The notes under the pieces were generated by a model. It saw nothing but the letters and a program-made list of their open reading frames with translations, made no database searches and was not told the DNA's origin. Shown in pieces: positions 8,275 through 16,326 of a DNA stretch of 37,030 nucleotides. The stretch's first letter is position 1. Every line of letters begins with the position of its first letter. This stretch comes from Clostridiales bacterium (GTDB lineage: Bacteria; Bacillota; Clostridia; Christensenellales; Aristaeellaceae). A program made the position numbers and the translations under genes. The stretch lies in NCBI GenBank assembly GCA_012837525.1, contig DUQZ01000041.1, positions 1-37,030 of the forward strand, in the 5' to 3' direction.

Positions 8275-8902
8275 GCGCGTCACGGACATCAAAAAACGCG
8301 TCGGCCACCGCCTGGTCCATCTGGCCAGCGGGGAGACGCTGAAGGTGCCGCACGCCCTGTTCCGCCTGCACCCGCTCAAGGTAAATGAAGAGATTGAGTT
8401 GGCAGCCTACGCGCAGAAAATCAGCGCGGAGGAGGGGCGCTATGCCCTGGAAGCCGCGGTGCGTATGCTGGAGACGCGCGACCGCAGTGTTTTGGAAATC
8501 GCCAACAAATTAACGGACGCCGGCTTTTCGGCCAAGTCCGCGCGGCAGGCCTGCGACAAGCTGCAAACCCTGGGCTATCTGGATGACGCGCGCTACGCGC
8601 AATTGACGGCCAAACGCCTGTCCAAGAAATACGGCGCCATCCGCATCCGGAGGGAGCTGCGCAACAAAGGCATTCAGGAGCAGCTGATTGAGGACGTGCT
8701 GGAAGAATCAGACACAGCGGATCAGGTAGAAGCCGCCATCAAGATTATCAGCAAGTCCTACGCCCGGCAAAAAGGCGAGCCGGAGGCCCGCTACTGCCGC
8801 GCCTACGCGGCCCTGGCCCGGCGCGGTTACACGCCGGATGTGGTCAAGGCAGCGCTGGAGGCTGTGATTGCGGAGTATGAGCCGGATTCATCAGATGTCT
8901 GA
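8267..8902 (+). CDS. recX: Regulatory protein RecX
   Basis: 211 residues, typical of long Firmicutes RecX. It is made of three-helix repeats: a central LEIANKLTDAGFS ... LGYLDDARYAQ block (about 77-113) and GAIRIRRELRNKGI near 125-138 are the recognisable core, with a final RRGYTPDVVKAAL helix pair. RecX binds RecA filaments and limits recombination and SOS induction. The N-terminal 60 residues resemble the small beta-strand extension seen in other Gram-positive RecX proteins. It is last in the operon with lgt and the serine hydrolase, not next to recA. Its last 59 bases overlap the 3' end of tcdA on the other strand, so neither gene has an intergenic terminator here. Confidence 0.9.
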   Translation: MTERVTDIKKRVGHRLVHLASGETLKVPHALFRLHPLKVNEEIELAAYAQKISAEEGRYALEAAVRMLETRDRSVLEIANKLTDAGFSAKSARQACDKLQTLGYLDDARYAQLTAKRLSKKYGAIRIRRELRNKGIQEQLIEDVLEESDTADQVEAAIKIISKSYARQKGEPEARYCRAYAALARRGYTPDVVKAALEAVIAEYEPDSSDV

Positions 8903-9593
8903 TTAAATCACCTGCCATCATCATGCCGGCCACCGGCGGCACAAAGGCGACAGAGCCCGGCGCGTGCCGCCCGTTATGTGCCTCCGTCACGGCCTTCACC
9001 GGCTCCTCTAGCGAATACAGCACCCGCAAGGCGGGGATGGCCTGCTCCCGGCAGGCCTTTCTCATGCGCCTGGCCAGCGGGCAACCAGATGTTTCGTAGA
9101 TATCCCCAATGCGCAGCTGCATCGGGTCCAGGCGGTTGCCAGCGCCCAGGCAGCAGATGATGGGAATGTCCCGCAAAATGCAGGTCTTGGCGATCAGCAA
9201 TTTGGCGCTCAGGGTGTCCACGCAGTCTGCCACCGCGTCAAAACTGGAAAAATCAATCGCGTCAAAGCTGCCCTCCTCAAAAAACAGGGGGAGGGCGGTG
9301 ATCTTGATATCCGGGTTGATGTCCCGCAGCCTGGCCGCGCAGACATCCACCTTGCGCTGCCTCAAGGTGGAGTGCAGCGCAATGAGCTGACGGTTGATAT
9401 TGGTGATGGACACCACATCATGATCCACCAGGGTGATGCTGCCCACCCCGCTGCGCGCCAGCGCCTCCGCGCAGGCCGCGCCCACGCCGCCCACCCCAAA
9501 GACGGCCACATGGGCCTGCTGCAGGCGCGCGAAGGCAGGTTTGCCAATCACGCTGATGGTGCGGTCAAAGGGCTGCGCTTTTTGGGTGGTCAC
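8844..9593 (-). CDS. tcdA: tRNA threonylcarbamoyladenosine dehydratase (TcdA/CsdL, ThiF-MoeB family)
   Basis: 249 residues from a GTG at 9593, which has AGGAGG about 8 bases upstream and overlaps the comF stop as GTGA. The open frame extends 28 codons further upstream, but that part lies inside comF and lacks a ribosome site. It has the E1-like nucleotide fold: G33-V-G-G-V-G38 for ATP, D57 and D59 in LVDHDVV, NINRQ at 65-69, and CVDT near 124-127. SGCPLARRMRK near 169-179 and the PGSVAFVPP segment near the end are typical of TcdA rather than MoeB or ThiF. TcdA uses ATP to cyclise t6A37 in ANN-decoding tRNAs to ct6A. The C-terminus is encoded opposite the end of recX. Confidence 0.88.
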   Translation of the reverse strand: MTTQKAQPFDRTISVIGKPAFARLQQAHVAVFGVGGVGAACAEALARSGVGSITLVDHDVVSITNINRQLIALHSTLRQRKVDVCAARLRDINPDIKITALPLFFEEGSFDAIDFSSFDAVADCVDTLSAKLLIAKTCILRDIPIICCLGAGNRLDPMQLRIGDIYETSGCPLARRMRKACREQAIPALRVLYSLEEPVKAVTEAHNGRHAPGSVAFVPPVAGMMMAGDLIRHLMNPAHTPQSQPPALP

Positions 9594-10306
9594 TTTGTTT
9601 TCCTCCTGGGTTTGGCGATGGCGGCGGTCAGCAAATAGACGCTGTCTGCGCCGGCTTTCAATAATTCGGCCGCGCATTCCCGCACGGTGGACCCTGTGGT
9701 GCGCACGTCATCCACCAATAATACCTCCATACCGGCAACCGGCAGGATCACTTTAAACGCGCCTTTTACGTTCTGGCTTCGTTTGTGCGCCGGCAAACTG
9801 GACTGACGGCGGCGGTTGTGCTTTTTCAACAGCGCTTCCATCACCGGGATGCCCGTGTGCTCATGAATCAGCTCGCACAGCAGGCGGGACTGGTTGAATC
9901 CGCGCTCCCGCTGGTGGCTTTTGTACAGGGGGACAGGCACCATGGCGTCAAAGCGCATGCCGCTGACACACAGGGCCATTTCATGCGCCAGGGGCTCCGC
10001 CGCCAGCGCCGCGCCGCCAAATTTGAGGCGCACAATCAGCTTTTGGGTGACATCCCGGTACACAAAGGGCGAAAAGGCGCGGCGCAGGCCTGCCATGCCG
10101 CCCTGGGCGCAGTATTCACAGGGTGTGTTAAACCGCACGGGCGACAGGCAGTTGTCGCAGACATTTCTGCCAATGCGCAGGTTTTCCAATTGGTTCAGGC
10201 AGTCCGCGCACAAGGCTTGCCCGGGGGAGATCCTGCGCGGCTCATCACAGGATAAGCAGCGCGTCTTGGGCAGCAGCAGATCCGCTGCCTTTTGCAGCAG
10301 GCTCAT
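9590..10306 (-). CDS. comF: ComF family protein (phosphoribosyltransferase-like)
   Basis: 238 residues from ATG 10306, which overlaps the recD2 stop as ATGA. The N-terminus carries four CxxC pairs (C17/C20, C33/C36, C50/C53, C63/C66) likely to bind zinc. The C-terminal half is a PRTase fold with the PRPP loop VLLVDDVRTTGST at 195-207 and the VPVPLYKSHQRERGFNQS stretch at 123-140 typical of ComFC. In competent bacteria ComFC takes part in DNA uptake and recombination; in others its role is less clear. No comFA or comE genes are in view. It sits between recD2 and tcdA in a tightly coupled three-gene unit, which fits a DNA-processing role for the first two. Confidence 0.9.
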   Translation of the reverse strand: MSLLQKAADLLLPKTRCLSCDEPRRISPGQALCADCLNQLENLRIGRNVCDNCLSPVRFNTPCEYCAQGGMAGLRRAFSPFVYRDVTQKLIVRLKFGGAALAAEPLAHEMALCVSGMRFDAMVPVPLYKSHQRERGFNQSRLLCELIHEHTGIPVMEALLKKHNRRRQSSLPAHKRSQNVKGAFKVILPVAGMEVLLVDDVRTTGSTVRECAAELLKAGADSVYLLTAAIAKPRRKTK

Positions 10307-12510
10307 CCGATCCCGTTGCGCGCGCACAGCAAGCGCAGCCAGTGGGCAAGCAGGGAGTAGCGCCGGCGCTCCAGGTTGTTGGTCACCATCATGTTCAGCA
10401 CCTCCTGCCGGCCCACCAGCACCACCAGCCTGCGCGCGCGGGTGACACCAGTGTACAGCAGGTTGCGCGTGAGCAGCATCCGCGGCCCGCCCACCATGGG
10501 CATCACCACGGCCGGGAACTCGCTGCCCTGGCTTTTGTGGACGGACAGGCAGTAGGCCAGGTCCAATTCCTCCAAATCCGCGTATTGGTACAGGACGGTC
10601 TTCTCATCGTCATACAGGACGCTGACCATCTTGTCCTCTTCCTCAATCTTTGTGATAAAGCCGATGTCGCCGTTGAACACACCCTGGCCGTTTGCGCCGT
10701 CTGCCGTCTCCCACTCCAATTGGTAGTTGTTTTTGATGTGCATCACCTTGTCGCCCTCACGCAGGATGAGTTCGCCATACTGGATGTCCTTCTTGCTTGG
10801 TGAGGCCGGGTTGAAGGCGGCCTGCAGCAGGCGATTGAGGGCCTGCACGCCGCACACGCCCTTGCGGGTGGGGGAGAGCACCTGGATATGGCGCATGCTG
10901 TCCTCCACCTGTAAATATTGCGGCAGGCGCGATATGCACAATTGCACAATGCTGTTGGCAGCCTGGGTGGCGTCTTGCTGGTTTTCAAAAAAGAAGTCGC
11001 TGCCGCGGCTGTTCATCACCGGGCTTTGCCCCTGGTTGATGCGGTGCGCGTTCACCACAATCATGGAGTCCTCATCCTGGCGGAAGATTTCCGTCAGGCG
11101 CACCTGCGGCAGGTTGTCCATGCTTAAAATATCCGCCAGCACGTTGCCGGGCCCCACGCTGGGCAACTGGTCCGCGTCGCCCACCAAAATCAGCCGGGTG
11201 CCCGGCTGTAGTGCCAGGAGCAGGCTGCGCGTCAAAAAGACGTCCATCATGGACACTTCATCCACAATCAGGCAGTCGCAGTCCAGGGGGTTTTCCTGGT
11301 TGACCTGGAAACTGCCTTCCTCCCCGCCGTATTGCAGCAGGCGGTGGATGGTGCTGGCGTCCTGGCCGCAGGCCTCGCTCATGCGCTTGGCGGCGCGGCC
11401 TGTGGGGGCGGCCAGCAGAATCTTGCTGCCCTTGCCCAGCACGTGGATGATGCAGTTGATCAGCGTGGTTTTGCCGGTGCCCGGGCCGCCGGTGATGACG
11501 GTAAAGCCATGCTCCGCCGCGGTGGAAACCGCCTGCCGCTGCGTTTTGCTGAAACGGATGCCGTGGCTGCGCTCAAAATCCGTAATCGCGGCCTTGATGT
11601 GCTGAGGGAAAAACTGCTGGGAGGTGCCGCAAAGCGCCAGCAGGCGGCTGGCCACATCCATCTCCGCCTTGCGCAAACCGGGCAGGGAGATGAAGCGCGT
11701 ATCGTCAATGACATCGGCAAACAGGTGCTTGTTGAGCGTCAGGTCGTCCATCAGCCGGCGGATTTCAGCCCGGGGCGCGTTTAAGAGGGCGGCTGCCTTC
11801 TCAATCAATTCTTCCTCCGGCAGGCAGGTATGCCCGCCGGAACCCGATGCCTCAGACAGCGCGTACTTGATGCCCGCCTGAAGGCGGAACACGCTGTCCT
11901 CGCTGATGCCAAGCGACAGGGCGATGCGGTCGGCCGTCAAAAAGCCCACGCCGTGGATGTCGTCAATCAAGCGGTAGGGATTGTCGCGGATGAGGGCCTC
12001 CGCCTGCTCGCGGTAGGCCTTGTGAATCTTGGCGGCCAGGGCCGGGGAAACCCCGTATTGCTGCAAAAAAATATAGGTGCTGCGGCTGGCCTGCTGTTCC
12101 AGAAAGCTTTCGGCGATGCGCTTCATGCGTACCTTACCGATCTTGGGCACCTCGGTCAGCCGCTCGGGCTGCGTGCCCATAATCTCCAGCGTGTCCTTGC
12201 CAAAGGTGGCCACAATCAGCCGGGCAGTGCTGGGGCCCACGCCCTTGATCAGGCCACTGCCCAGGTATTTCTCAATGGCGCTTAAGGTTTCCGGCTGCTT
12301 GATGCGCAGGGAGGACAGTTTAAACTGGCGCCCGTACTGCGGATGATCCACATAGGCGCCTTCCATCTCCACCATCTCTCCGTCCATGATCTCCGGCATG
12401 TTGCCGGTGACGGTGATTACCCCCTCATTCGCGCGCACAGAAATTACGCTGTAGCCATTGTCCTCGTTGCGAAACAGCGTGCCCGCGATTGTGCCTGCCA
12501 GATAGTCCAT
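10303..12510 (-). CDS. recD2: RecD2-type ATP-dependent 5'-3' DNA helicase
   Basis: 735 residues, the usual size for RecD2, the RecD-like helicase of bacteria without RecBC. The N-terminal 70 residues form the OB-like part (LAGTIAGTLFRNEDNGYSV). Helix-hairpin-helix segments lie at about 84-200. The SF1B core begins with Walker A GGPGTGKT at 341-348, followed by DEVS (417-420) and GDADQLP (444-450), with FRQ after it. The C-terminal SH3-like and motif VI region includes YCLSVHKSQGSEFP and LLYTGVTRARR. It unwinds DNA 5'-3' in repair and replication-fork processing. A TATAAT box ends only 6 bases before the ATG and no Shine-Dalgarno site is present, so the mRNA looks leaderless. comF and tcdA follow with four-base overlaps. 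Confidence 0.94.
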   Translation of the reverse strand: MDYLAGTIAGTLFRNEDNGYSVISVRANEGVITVTGNMPEIMDGEMVEMEGAYVDHPQYGRQFKLSSLRIKQPETLSAIEKYLGSGLIKGVGPSTARLIVATFGKDTLEIMGTQPERLTEVPKIGKVRMKRIAESFLEQQASRSTYIFLQQYGVSPALAAKIHKAYREQAEALIRDNPYRLIDDIHGVGFLTADRIALSLGISEDSVFRLQAGIKYALSEASGSGGHTCLPEEELIEKAAALLNAPRAEIRRLMDDLTLNKHLFADVIDDTRFISLPGLRKAEMDVASRLLALCGTSQQFFPQHIKAAITDFERSHGIRFSKTQRQAVSTAAEHGFTVITGGPGTGKTTLINCIIHVLGKGSKILLAAPTGRAAKRMSEACGQDASTIHRLLQYGGEEGSFQVNQENPLDCDCLIVDEVSMMDVFLTRSLLLALQPGTRLILVGDADQLPSVGPGNVLADILSMDNLPQVRLTEIFRQDEDSMIVVNAHRINQGQSPVMNSRGSDFFFENQQDATQAANSIVQLCISRLPQYLQVEDSMRHIQVLSPTRKGVCGVQALNRLLQAAFNPASPSKKDIQYGELILREGDKVMHIKNNYQLEWETADGANGQGVFNGDIGFITKIEEEDKMVSVLYDDEKTVLYQYADLEELDLAYCLSVHKSQGSEFPAVVMPMVGGPRMLLTRNLLYTGVTRARRLVVLVGRQEVLNMMVTNNLERRRYSLLAHWLRLLCARNGIG

Positions 12511-12516
12511 GCGCCT

Positions 12517-12546
12517 ATTATATCAGCCTGATATCAAAAGGCGCAA
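12517..12546 (-). promoter_or_regulatory. Promoter of recD2-comF-tcdA, apparently leaderless
   Basis: On the reverse strand TTGCGC (12546-12541), an 18-base spacer and a perfect TATAAT (12522-12517) are followed by six bases and then the recD2 ATG at 12510. Normal start-site spacing places +1 on or next to the A of the ATG. It lies back to back with the dxs promoter. Confidence 0.6.
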
Positions 12547-12550
12547 ACTG

Positions 12551-12559
12551 TGGTACAAT
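12551..12559 (+). promoter_or_regulatory. Extended -10 promoter of dxs
   Basis: TGG followed by TACAAT (12554-12559) gives an extended -10 motif 33 bases before the dxs ATG. The matching -35 position (about 12531-12536, ATATCA) is poor and falls inside the spacer of the opposing recD2 promoter. Confidence 0.5.
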
Positions 12560-12592
12560 CAGATGAGAACAGTATGTTTGTGGAGGACACAC

Positions 12593-14461
12593 ATGGATTT
12601 GCGTGCGATTCGCCAGCCGGCGGATCTGAAAGGATTGAAGACCGCCCAGCTGGACGCGCTCAGCGCCCAGTTGCGGGAGCGGATCATCGATATCGTCAGC
12701 GAAAACGGCGGCCACCTGGCCAGCAACCTGGGCATGGTGGAGTTAACCCTGGCCCTGCACCGGGTGTTTGACAGCCCCCGTGACAAAATCATCTTTGACG
12801 TGGGGCACCAGTGCTACGCGCACAAATTGCTCACCGACCGGCAGGAGGGGATGGAGCGCCTGCGCCAGTACGGCGGCGCGTCCGGTTTCCCCAAACTGGG
12901 GGAGAGCGAGCATGACGCCTACGGCACCGGGCATGCTTCCACCGCCATCTCCGCCGCGCTGGGCATGGCGCGCGCGCGGGATTTAAAGGGCGGGGATGAG
13001 CACATCGTCGCAGTCGTGGGGGACGGCGCTTTCACAGGCGGGCTTTGCTATGAGGCGCTCAACAACCTGGGCCATGACAAAACCCGGCTGATTGTGGTGC
13101 TCAACGACAACCAGATGAGCATCGCGCCCAATGTCGGCGCGATGAGCAAATACCTCACCTACATGCGCACCAGCAAGGCCTGGATCAACCTAAAGCGCCG
13201 CATTTCCAACTTCTTTTTGAAAATCCCGCTTATTGGCAAGCCGCTGTTTAAGCTGTCTCAGCGCACCAAGGATTCCTTCAAGAATTTCTTGATCAGGGAC
13301 CGCTTTTTCTCCGCCTTCGGGCTGCGCTATGTGGGGCCCATTGACGGGCACCAAATCAAAAGCATGGAAAAGCTGCTCCAGCGCGCCAAGCGCTTTGACG
13401 AGCCCGTGCTGGTCCATGTGATGACAGAAAAGGGCAAGGGCTACGAATATGCCGAAAAGCAGCCCTGGAGCACCCATGGCGTCAACCCCTTTGACCCGGT
13501 GACCGGGCAGCCCAAAAATCCGTCCGCCGCGCGCTCCTTTGGCAAGGCCGCTGGGGAATTGCTGTCCGAATTGGCGGAGGAGGACGAGCGCATCGTCGCC
13601 ATTTCCGCCGCCATGGTGGAAGCGACCGGCCTGGGTCCCTTCCAGCGCGCGCATCCGGAGCGTTTGTTTGATGTGGGCATCGCCGAAAGCCACGCCGTCA
13701 CCCTGGCGGCCGGCCTGGCAGTGGGCGGCATGCGCCCGGTGGTGGCTTTGTACGATACCTTCCTGCAGCGCGCCTATGACCAGGTGGTGGTGGACATCTG
13801 CGTCCAGAAACTGCCAGTGGTCTTTTTGATTGACCGCGCGGCCATCGGCGGCGCGGACGGGCCCACCCATCACGGCATCTTTGGCACCTCCTTTTTGCGC
13901 CATGTGCCCAATTTGATGGTGTTCAACCCCAGAAGCATCGAGGAATTGCAAGCCATGCTGCCCTTTGCTCTGTCACAGGATCAGCCGGTGTTTATCCGCT
14001 ATCCGCGGGCGGAAGCAAAAGGCATGAAGGAATTGCCCTATGCCGGCTTCACGCCCGGCAAGTGGGAAGTACTGGGCAAGAAGGGCGAGCTGTGCCTGAT
14101 TGCCACCGGCCCCATGGTGGCAGAGGCGTTAATCGTCAAGCAAACGCTGTCAAAACAGGGCATCTCCGCCCAGGTCATCAACGCCGCCAGCGTCAAGCCG
14201 CTGGATACCGGCTTCATTAAGGATTTAACCCTGACCAACACGCCCTACTATGTGCTGGAGGAGCAGGCGCTGGCAGGCGGCCTGGGCAGCGCCATCAGCG
14301 AATACTGCGTGCAAAACAGCCTGAAACTGCCGGAGCACATCTTCGCGGTGCCGGATGCGTTTATTACCCACGGCGCCAGGGGTGACCTGCTGGTGGAATG
14401 CGGCCTGGACGCGCATACCATCGCCGAGCAAATCCTGCGCATGCGGGAGGCCATCGCTTGA
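12593..14461 (+). CDS. dxs: 1-deoxy-D-xylulose-5-phosphate synthase
   Basis: 622 residues from ATG 12593, which has GGAGG 6 bases upstream. The enzyme joins pyruvate and glyceraldehyde 3-phosphate, with thiamine diphosphate, in the first step of the MEP isoprenoid pathway. The TPP domain shows H72 in DVGHQCYAHK, GDGAF at 143-147 and the closing NDNQMSI about 28 residues later. The middle pyrimidine domain contains FDVGIAESHAVTLAAGLA with the catalytic Glu, then IDRAAIGGADGPTHHG. The C-terminal transketolase domain (about 490-622) includes VLEEQALAGGLGSA. All expected regions are present and the length is standard. tlyA starts inside its stop codon, as often seen in Clostridia where dxs and tlyA travel together. 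Confidence 0.96.
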   Translation: MDLRAIRQPADLKGLKTAQLDALSAQLRERIIDIVSENGGHLASNLGMVELTLALHRVFDSPRDKIIFDVGHQCYAHKLLTDRQEGMERLRQYGGASGFPKLGESEHDAYGTGHASTAISAALGMARARDLKGGDEHIVAVVGDGAFTGGLCYEALNNLGHDKTRLIVVLNDNQMSIAPNVGAMSKYLTYMRTSKAWINLKRRISNFFLKIPLIGKPLFKLSQRTKDSFKNFLIRDRFFSAFGLRYVGPIDGHQIKSMEKLLQRAKRFDEPVLVHVMTEKGKGYEYAEKQPWSTHGVNPFDPVTGQPKNPSAARSFGKAAGELLSELAEEDERIVAISAAMVEATGLGPFQRAHPERLFDVGIAESHAVTLAAGLAVGGMRPVVALYDTFLQRAYDQVVVDICVQKLPVVFLIDRAAIGGADGPTHHGIFGTSFLRHVPNLMVFNPRSIEELQAMLPFALSQDQPVFIRYPRAEAKGMKELPYAGFTPGKWEVLGKKGELCLIATGPMVAEALIVKQTLSKQGISAQVINAASVKPLDTGFIKDLTLTNTPYYVLEEQALAGGLGSAISEYCVQNSLKLPEHIFAVPDAFITHGARGDLLVECGLDAHTIAEQILRMREAIA

Positions 14462-15261
14462 CGTCCCGCGCCGATGTCGCCCTGGTTGCCCGCGGGCTGG
14501 CCCCCAGCCGGGAGCGGGCGCAGGCCCTGATTTTGGCCGGCCGGGTGTATGTGGATGAGCGAAAAATTCTGAAGGCATCAGAAAGCGTGATGCCCGATGA
14601 CAATTTATTGGTCCGCGGGGAGGAGCAATCCTGGGCCTCCCGCGGCGCGCACAAGCTGGAGAAAGCGCTTGATGCCTTTGGCGCGGATGTGACCGGCCTT
14701 GTCGCCATGGACATCGGCGCCGCGGCGGGCGGCTTTACGGATGTACTGCTGCGCGCGGGCGCTTCTTATGTGTACGCGATTGATGTGGGCTACGGGCAGC
14801 TGGATTGGCGCCTGCGCCAGGACCCGCGCGTTAGTGTGATGGAGCGCACCAACGCCCGCGCGCTGACACGGGATATGTTTGACCCGCTGCCCGCCCTGAC
14901 GGTGATGGACGTGTCCTTTATTTCCATCAAATTGATCATCCCGCCCGCCATTGAGGTGATGGGGGAGAAAGGTCGCTTTCTTACCCTGATCAAGCCCCAG
15001 TTTGAAGCCGGCCGCAGCCAGGTGGGCAAGCACGGGGTGGTGCGGGAAGCCAAAATCCATGAAAGCGTGCTGCGCGACATCCGCGATTTTACAGCCAGCC
15101 TAGGTTGGATAGCGGTCGGGATGGATTACTCGCCCATCACAGGCCCCAAGGGCAATATTGAGTTTTTGGCGGACATCCAAAAAAGCGCGGGCCCTGGCGT
15201 CAGTGATGCCGCGATCCATGATCTGGTTCAGCGCGCGCATAGCAACTTGCGCGCGGAATAG
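14458..15261 (+). CDS. tlyA: TlyA family rRNA 2'-O-methyltransferase / hemolysin-like
   Basis: 267 residues from a TTG at 14458 that overlaps the dxs stop (TTGA). An S4 RNA-binding domain covers about 1-60 (RADVALVARGLAPSRERA). A Rossmann methyltransferase domain follows, with the SAM loop MDIGAAAGGFTD at 84-95 (the usual form has Ser-Thr or Thr-Thr in place of Ala-Ala) and the FtsJ-like set K66, D151, K179 and E183. Mycobacterial TlyA 2'-O-methylates 16S and 23S rRNA and controls capreomycin sensitivity; the same role is likely but not proved here. nadK, argR and recN, which often follow tlyA in Clostridia, are absent. A strong hairpin 10 bases after the stop closes the unit. Confidence 0.9.
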   Translation: MTSRADVALVARGLAPSRERAQALILAGRVYVDERKILKASESVMPDDNLLVRGEEQSWASRGAHKLEKALDAFGADVTGLVAMDIGAAAGGFTDVLLRAGASYVYAIDVGYGQLDWRLRQDPRVSVMERTNARALTRDMFDPLPALTVMDVSFISIKLIIPPAIEVMGEKGRFLTLIKPQFEAGRSQVGKHGVVREAKIHESVLRDIRDFTASLGWIAVGMDYSPITGPKGNIEFLADIQKSAGPGVSDAAIHDLVQRAHSNLRAE

Positions 15262-15270
15262 AGCAAAAAA

Positions 15271-15308
15271 CAACCGGGGAAGCGATGGTGACAACGCTTC
15301 CCCGGTTT
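15271..15308. terminator. Bidirectional terminator between tlyA and vanW genes
   Basis: A perfect 13-bp stem (15272-15284 with 15295-15307, AACCGGGGAAGCG) with a 10-base loop. On the left it is preceded by AAAAAA, giving a U run for leftward transcripts; a short T run follows on the right. It serves the convergent tlyA and VanW operons. Confidence 0.85.
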
Positions 15309-15321
15309 CTTGCTGCGCTAT

Positions 15322-16326
15322 TTAATCCGCCCTGTAAACCGCGATGGTGAGCGCGCCGTCCTGCGCGGTGCCGTCAATGCGCACCGGGAAGTCGTACAGG
15401 GACCTGAAAATAAAGTTCTGCGTCTGGTTGCCAACAGCCGCGTCCGCGCCATGGGGCAAATAGGGCGCGGCGGCAGGGCCGTGCGCCCTGCGGTGCAGGA
15501 TTTCAAGGCCCGGCAATTGCAAAATGACGTTGTACAGGGTGCTGGATACCTGGCAGGTGCCGCCGCCATAACTTTGCACCACCTCGCCCTTCACCAGGGC
15601 GTTGGCGGGCATATAGCCCACGGAGCGGGAGTAGGGGCCGATGTGCTTGTTGAAGTCCAGCCGGTCGCCCTGTGAGAGGGTGTACAGCGTAAACCTGTCG
15701 CAGGCCACCTGCAAATTCAGCATCCGGTTGATGTTGCTCTCATCCGTGGTGATGCGATAAAAGGAGGTATAGGCGGCCAGCGGCGCATCGCTGCCGGCTT
15801 CATAGGTCTTGTTGATGGGCTGGATTTCACTCAGCGCGTTGGTGTTGATATAGGCATACTGGCGGTGATAGATCAGCCGGCCCCAGCCATCCTCAATATC
15901 AAGCAGCGCCAGGCGCGCGCCGTCATGCATGGTGATCAAAACCTCGGCGTCCGCCTGGGGCGCGGTCAAAATGGGCGCGTCGCCAAAAACCCAGGCCAGC
16001 CACTCACATTCCACCGTGCTGTAGGGCGGGGTGGTGGCGGGGTTCACCGTTTTGACGCTGGTGTCAATGATGGAGCTGCGACGGATATAGCCCGTTTTAC
16101 CGTTATAGCGGATTTTTGCCCAGTAGGGTTCCACCTCCAGGATTTCCATGGTGCGGTTTTTGGGGACGATGCCCAGGCTGGCTGCTTCTGTGGACTGCTC
16201 CGCCAATATGCGCAGATCAAGCCGGGACTGGCCGGTGTAAATGGCAGGCTCCTCCGCCGCGCCGGCGGAAAACAAGGGCAGCAGCAGGGACAGCGCCAGG
16301 AGCAAGACAAGGTGTTTTTTCATCAT
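15322..16326 (-). CDS. VanW family protein with N-terminal SH3-like domains (copy 1)
   Basis: 334 residues from the ATG at 16326, overlapping the upstream VanW stop (ATGA). Residues 1-24 are a signal peptide (LVLLLALSLLLPLFSAGAA), so the protein is exported. Two SH3-like segments follow, about 30-90 (NGKTGYIRRSSI) and 110-168 (DGWGRLIYHRQYAYI). The VanW domain covers about 185-334 with its hallmark GGGTCQVSS at 254-262 and IGPYSRSVGYMPA before it. The exact activity of VanW is not established; the gene is named from some vancomycin operons but occurs widely without resistance, and its fold suggests an envelope role. It is the last gene of a six-gene coupled operon and ends at a strong terminator. 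It is a clear tandem paralogue of the next gene. Confidence 0.88.
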   Translation of the reverse strand: MMKKHLVLLLALSLLLPLFSAGAAEEPAIYTGQSRLDLRILAEQSTEAASLGIVPKNRTMEILEVEPYWAKIRYNGKTGYIRRSSIIDTSVKTVNPATTPPYSTVECEWLAWVFGDAPILTAPQADAEVLITMHDGARLALLDIEDGWGRLIYHRQYAYINTNALSEIQPINKTYEAGSDAPLAAYTSFYRITTDESNINRMLNLQVACDRFTLYTLSQGDRLDFNKHIGPYSRSVGYMPANALVKGEVVQSYGGGTCQVSSTLYNVILQLPGLEILHRRAHGPAAAPYLPHGADAAVGNQTQNFIFRSLYDFPVRIDGTAQDGALTIAVYRAD

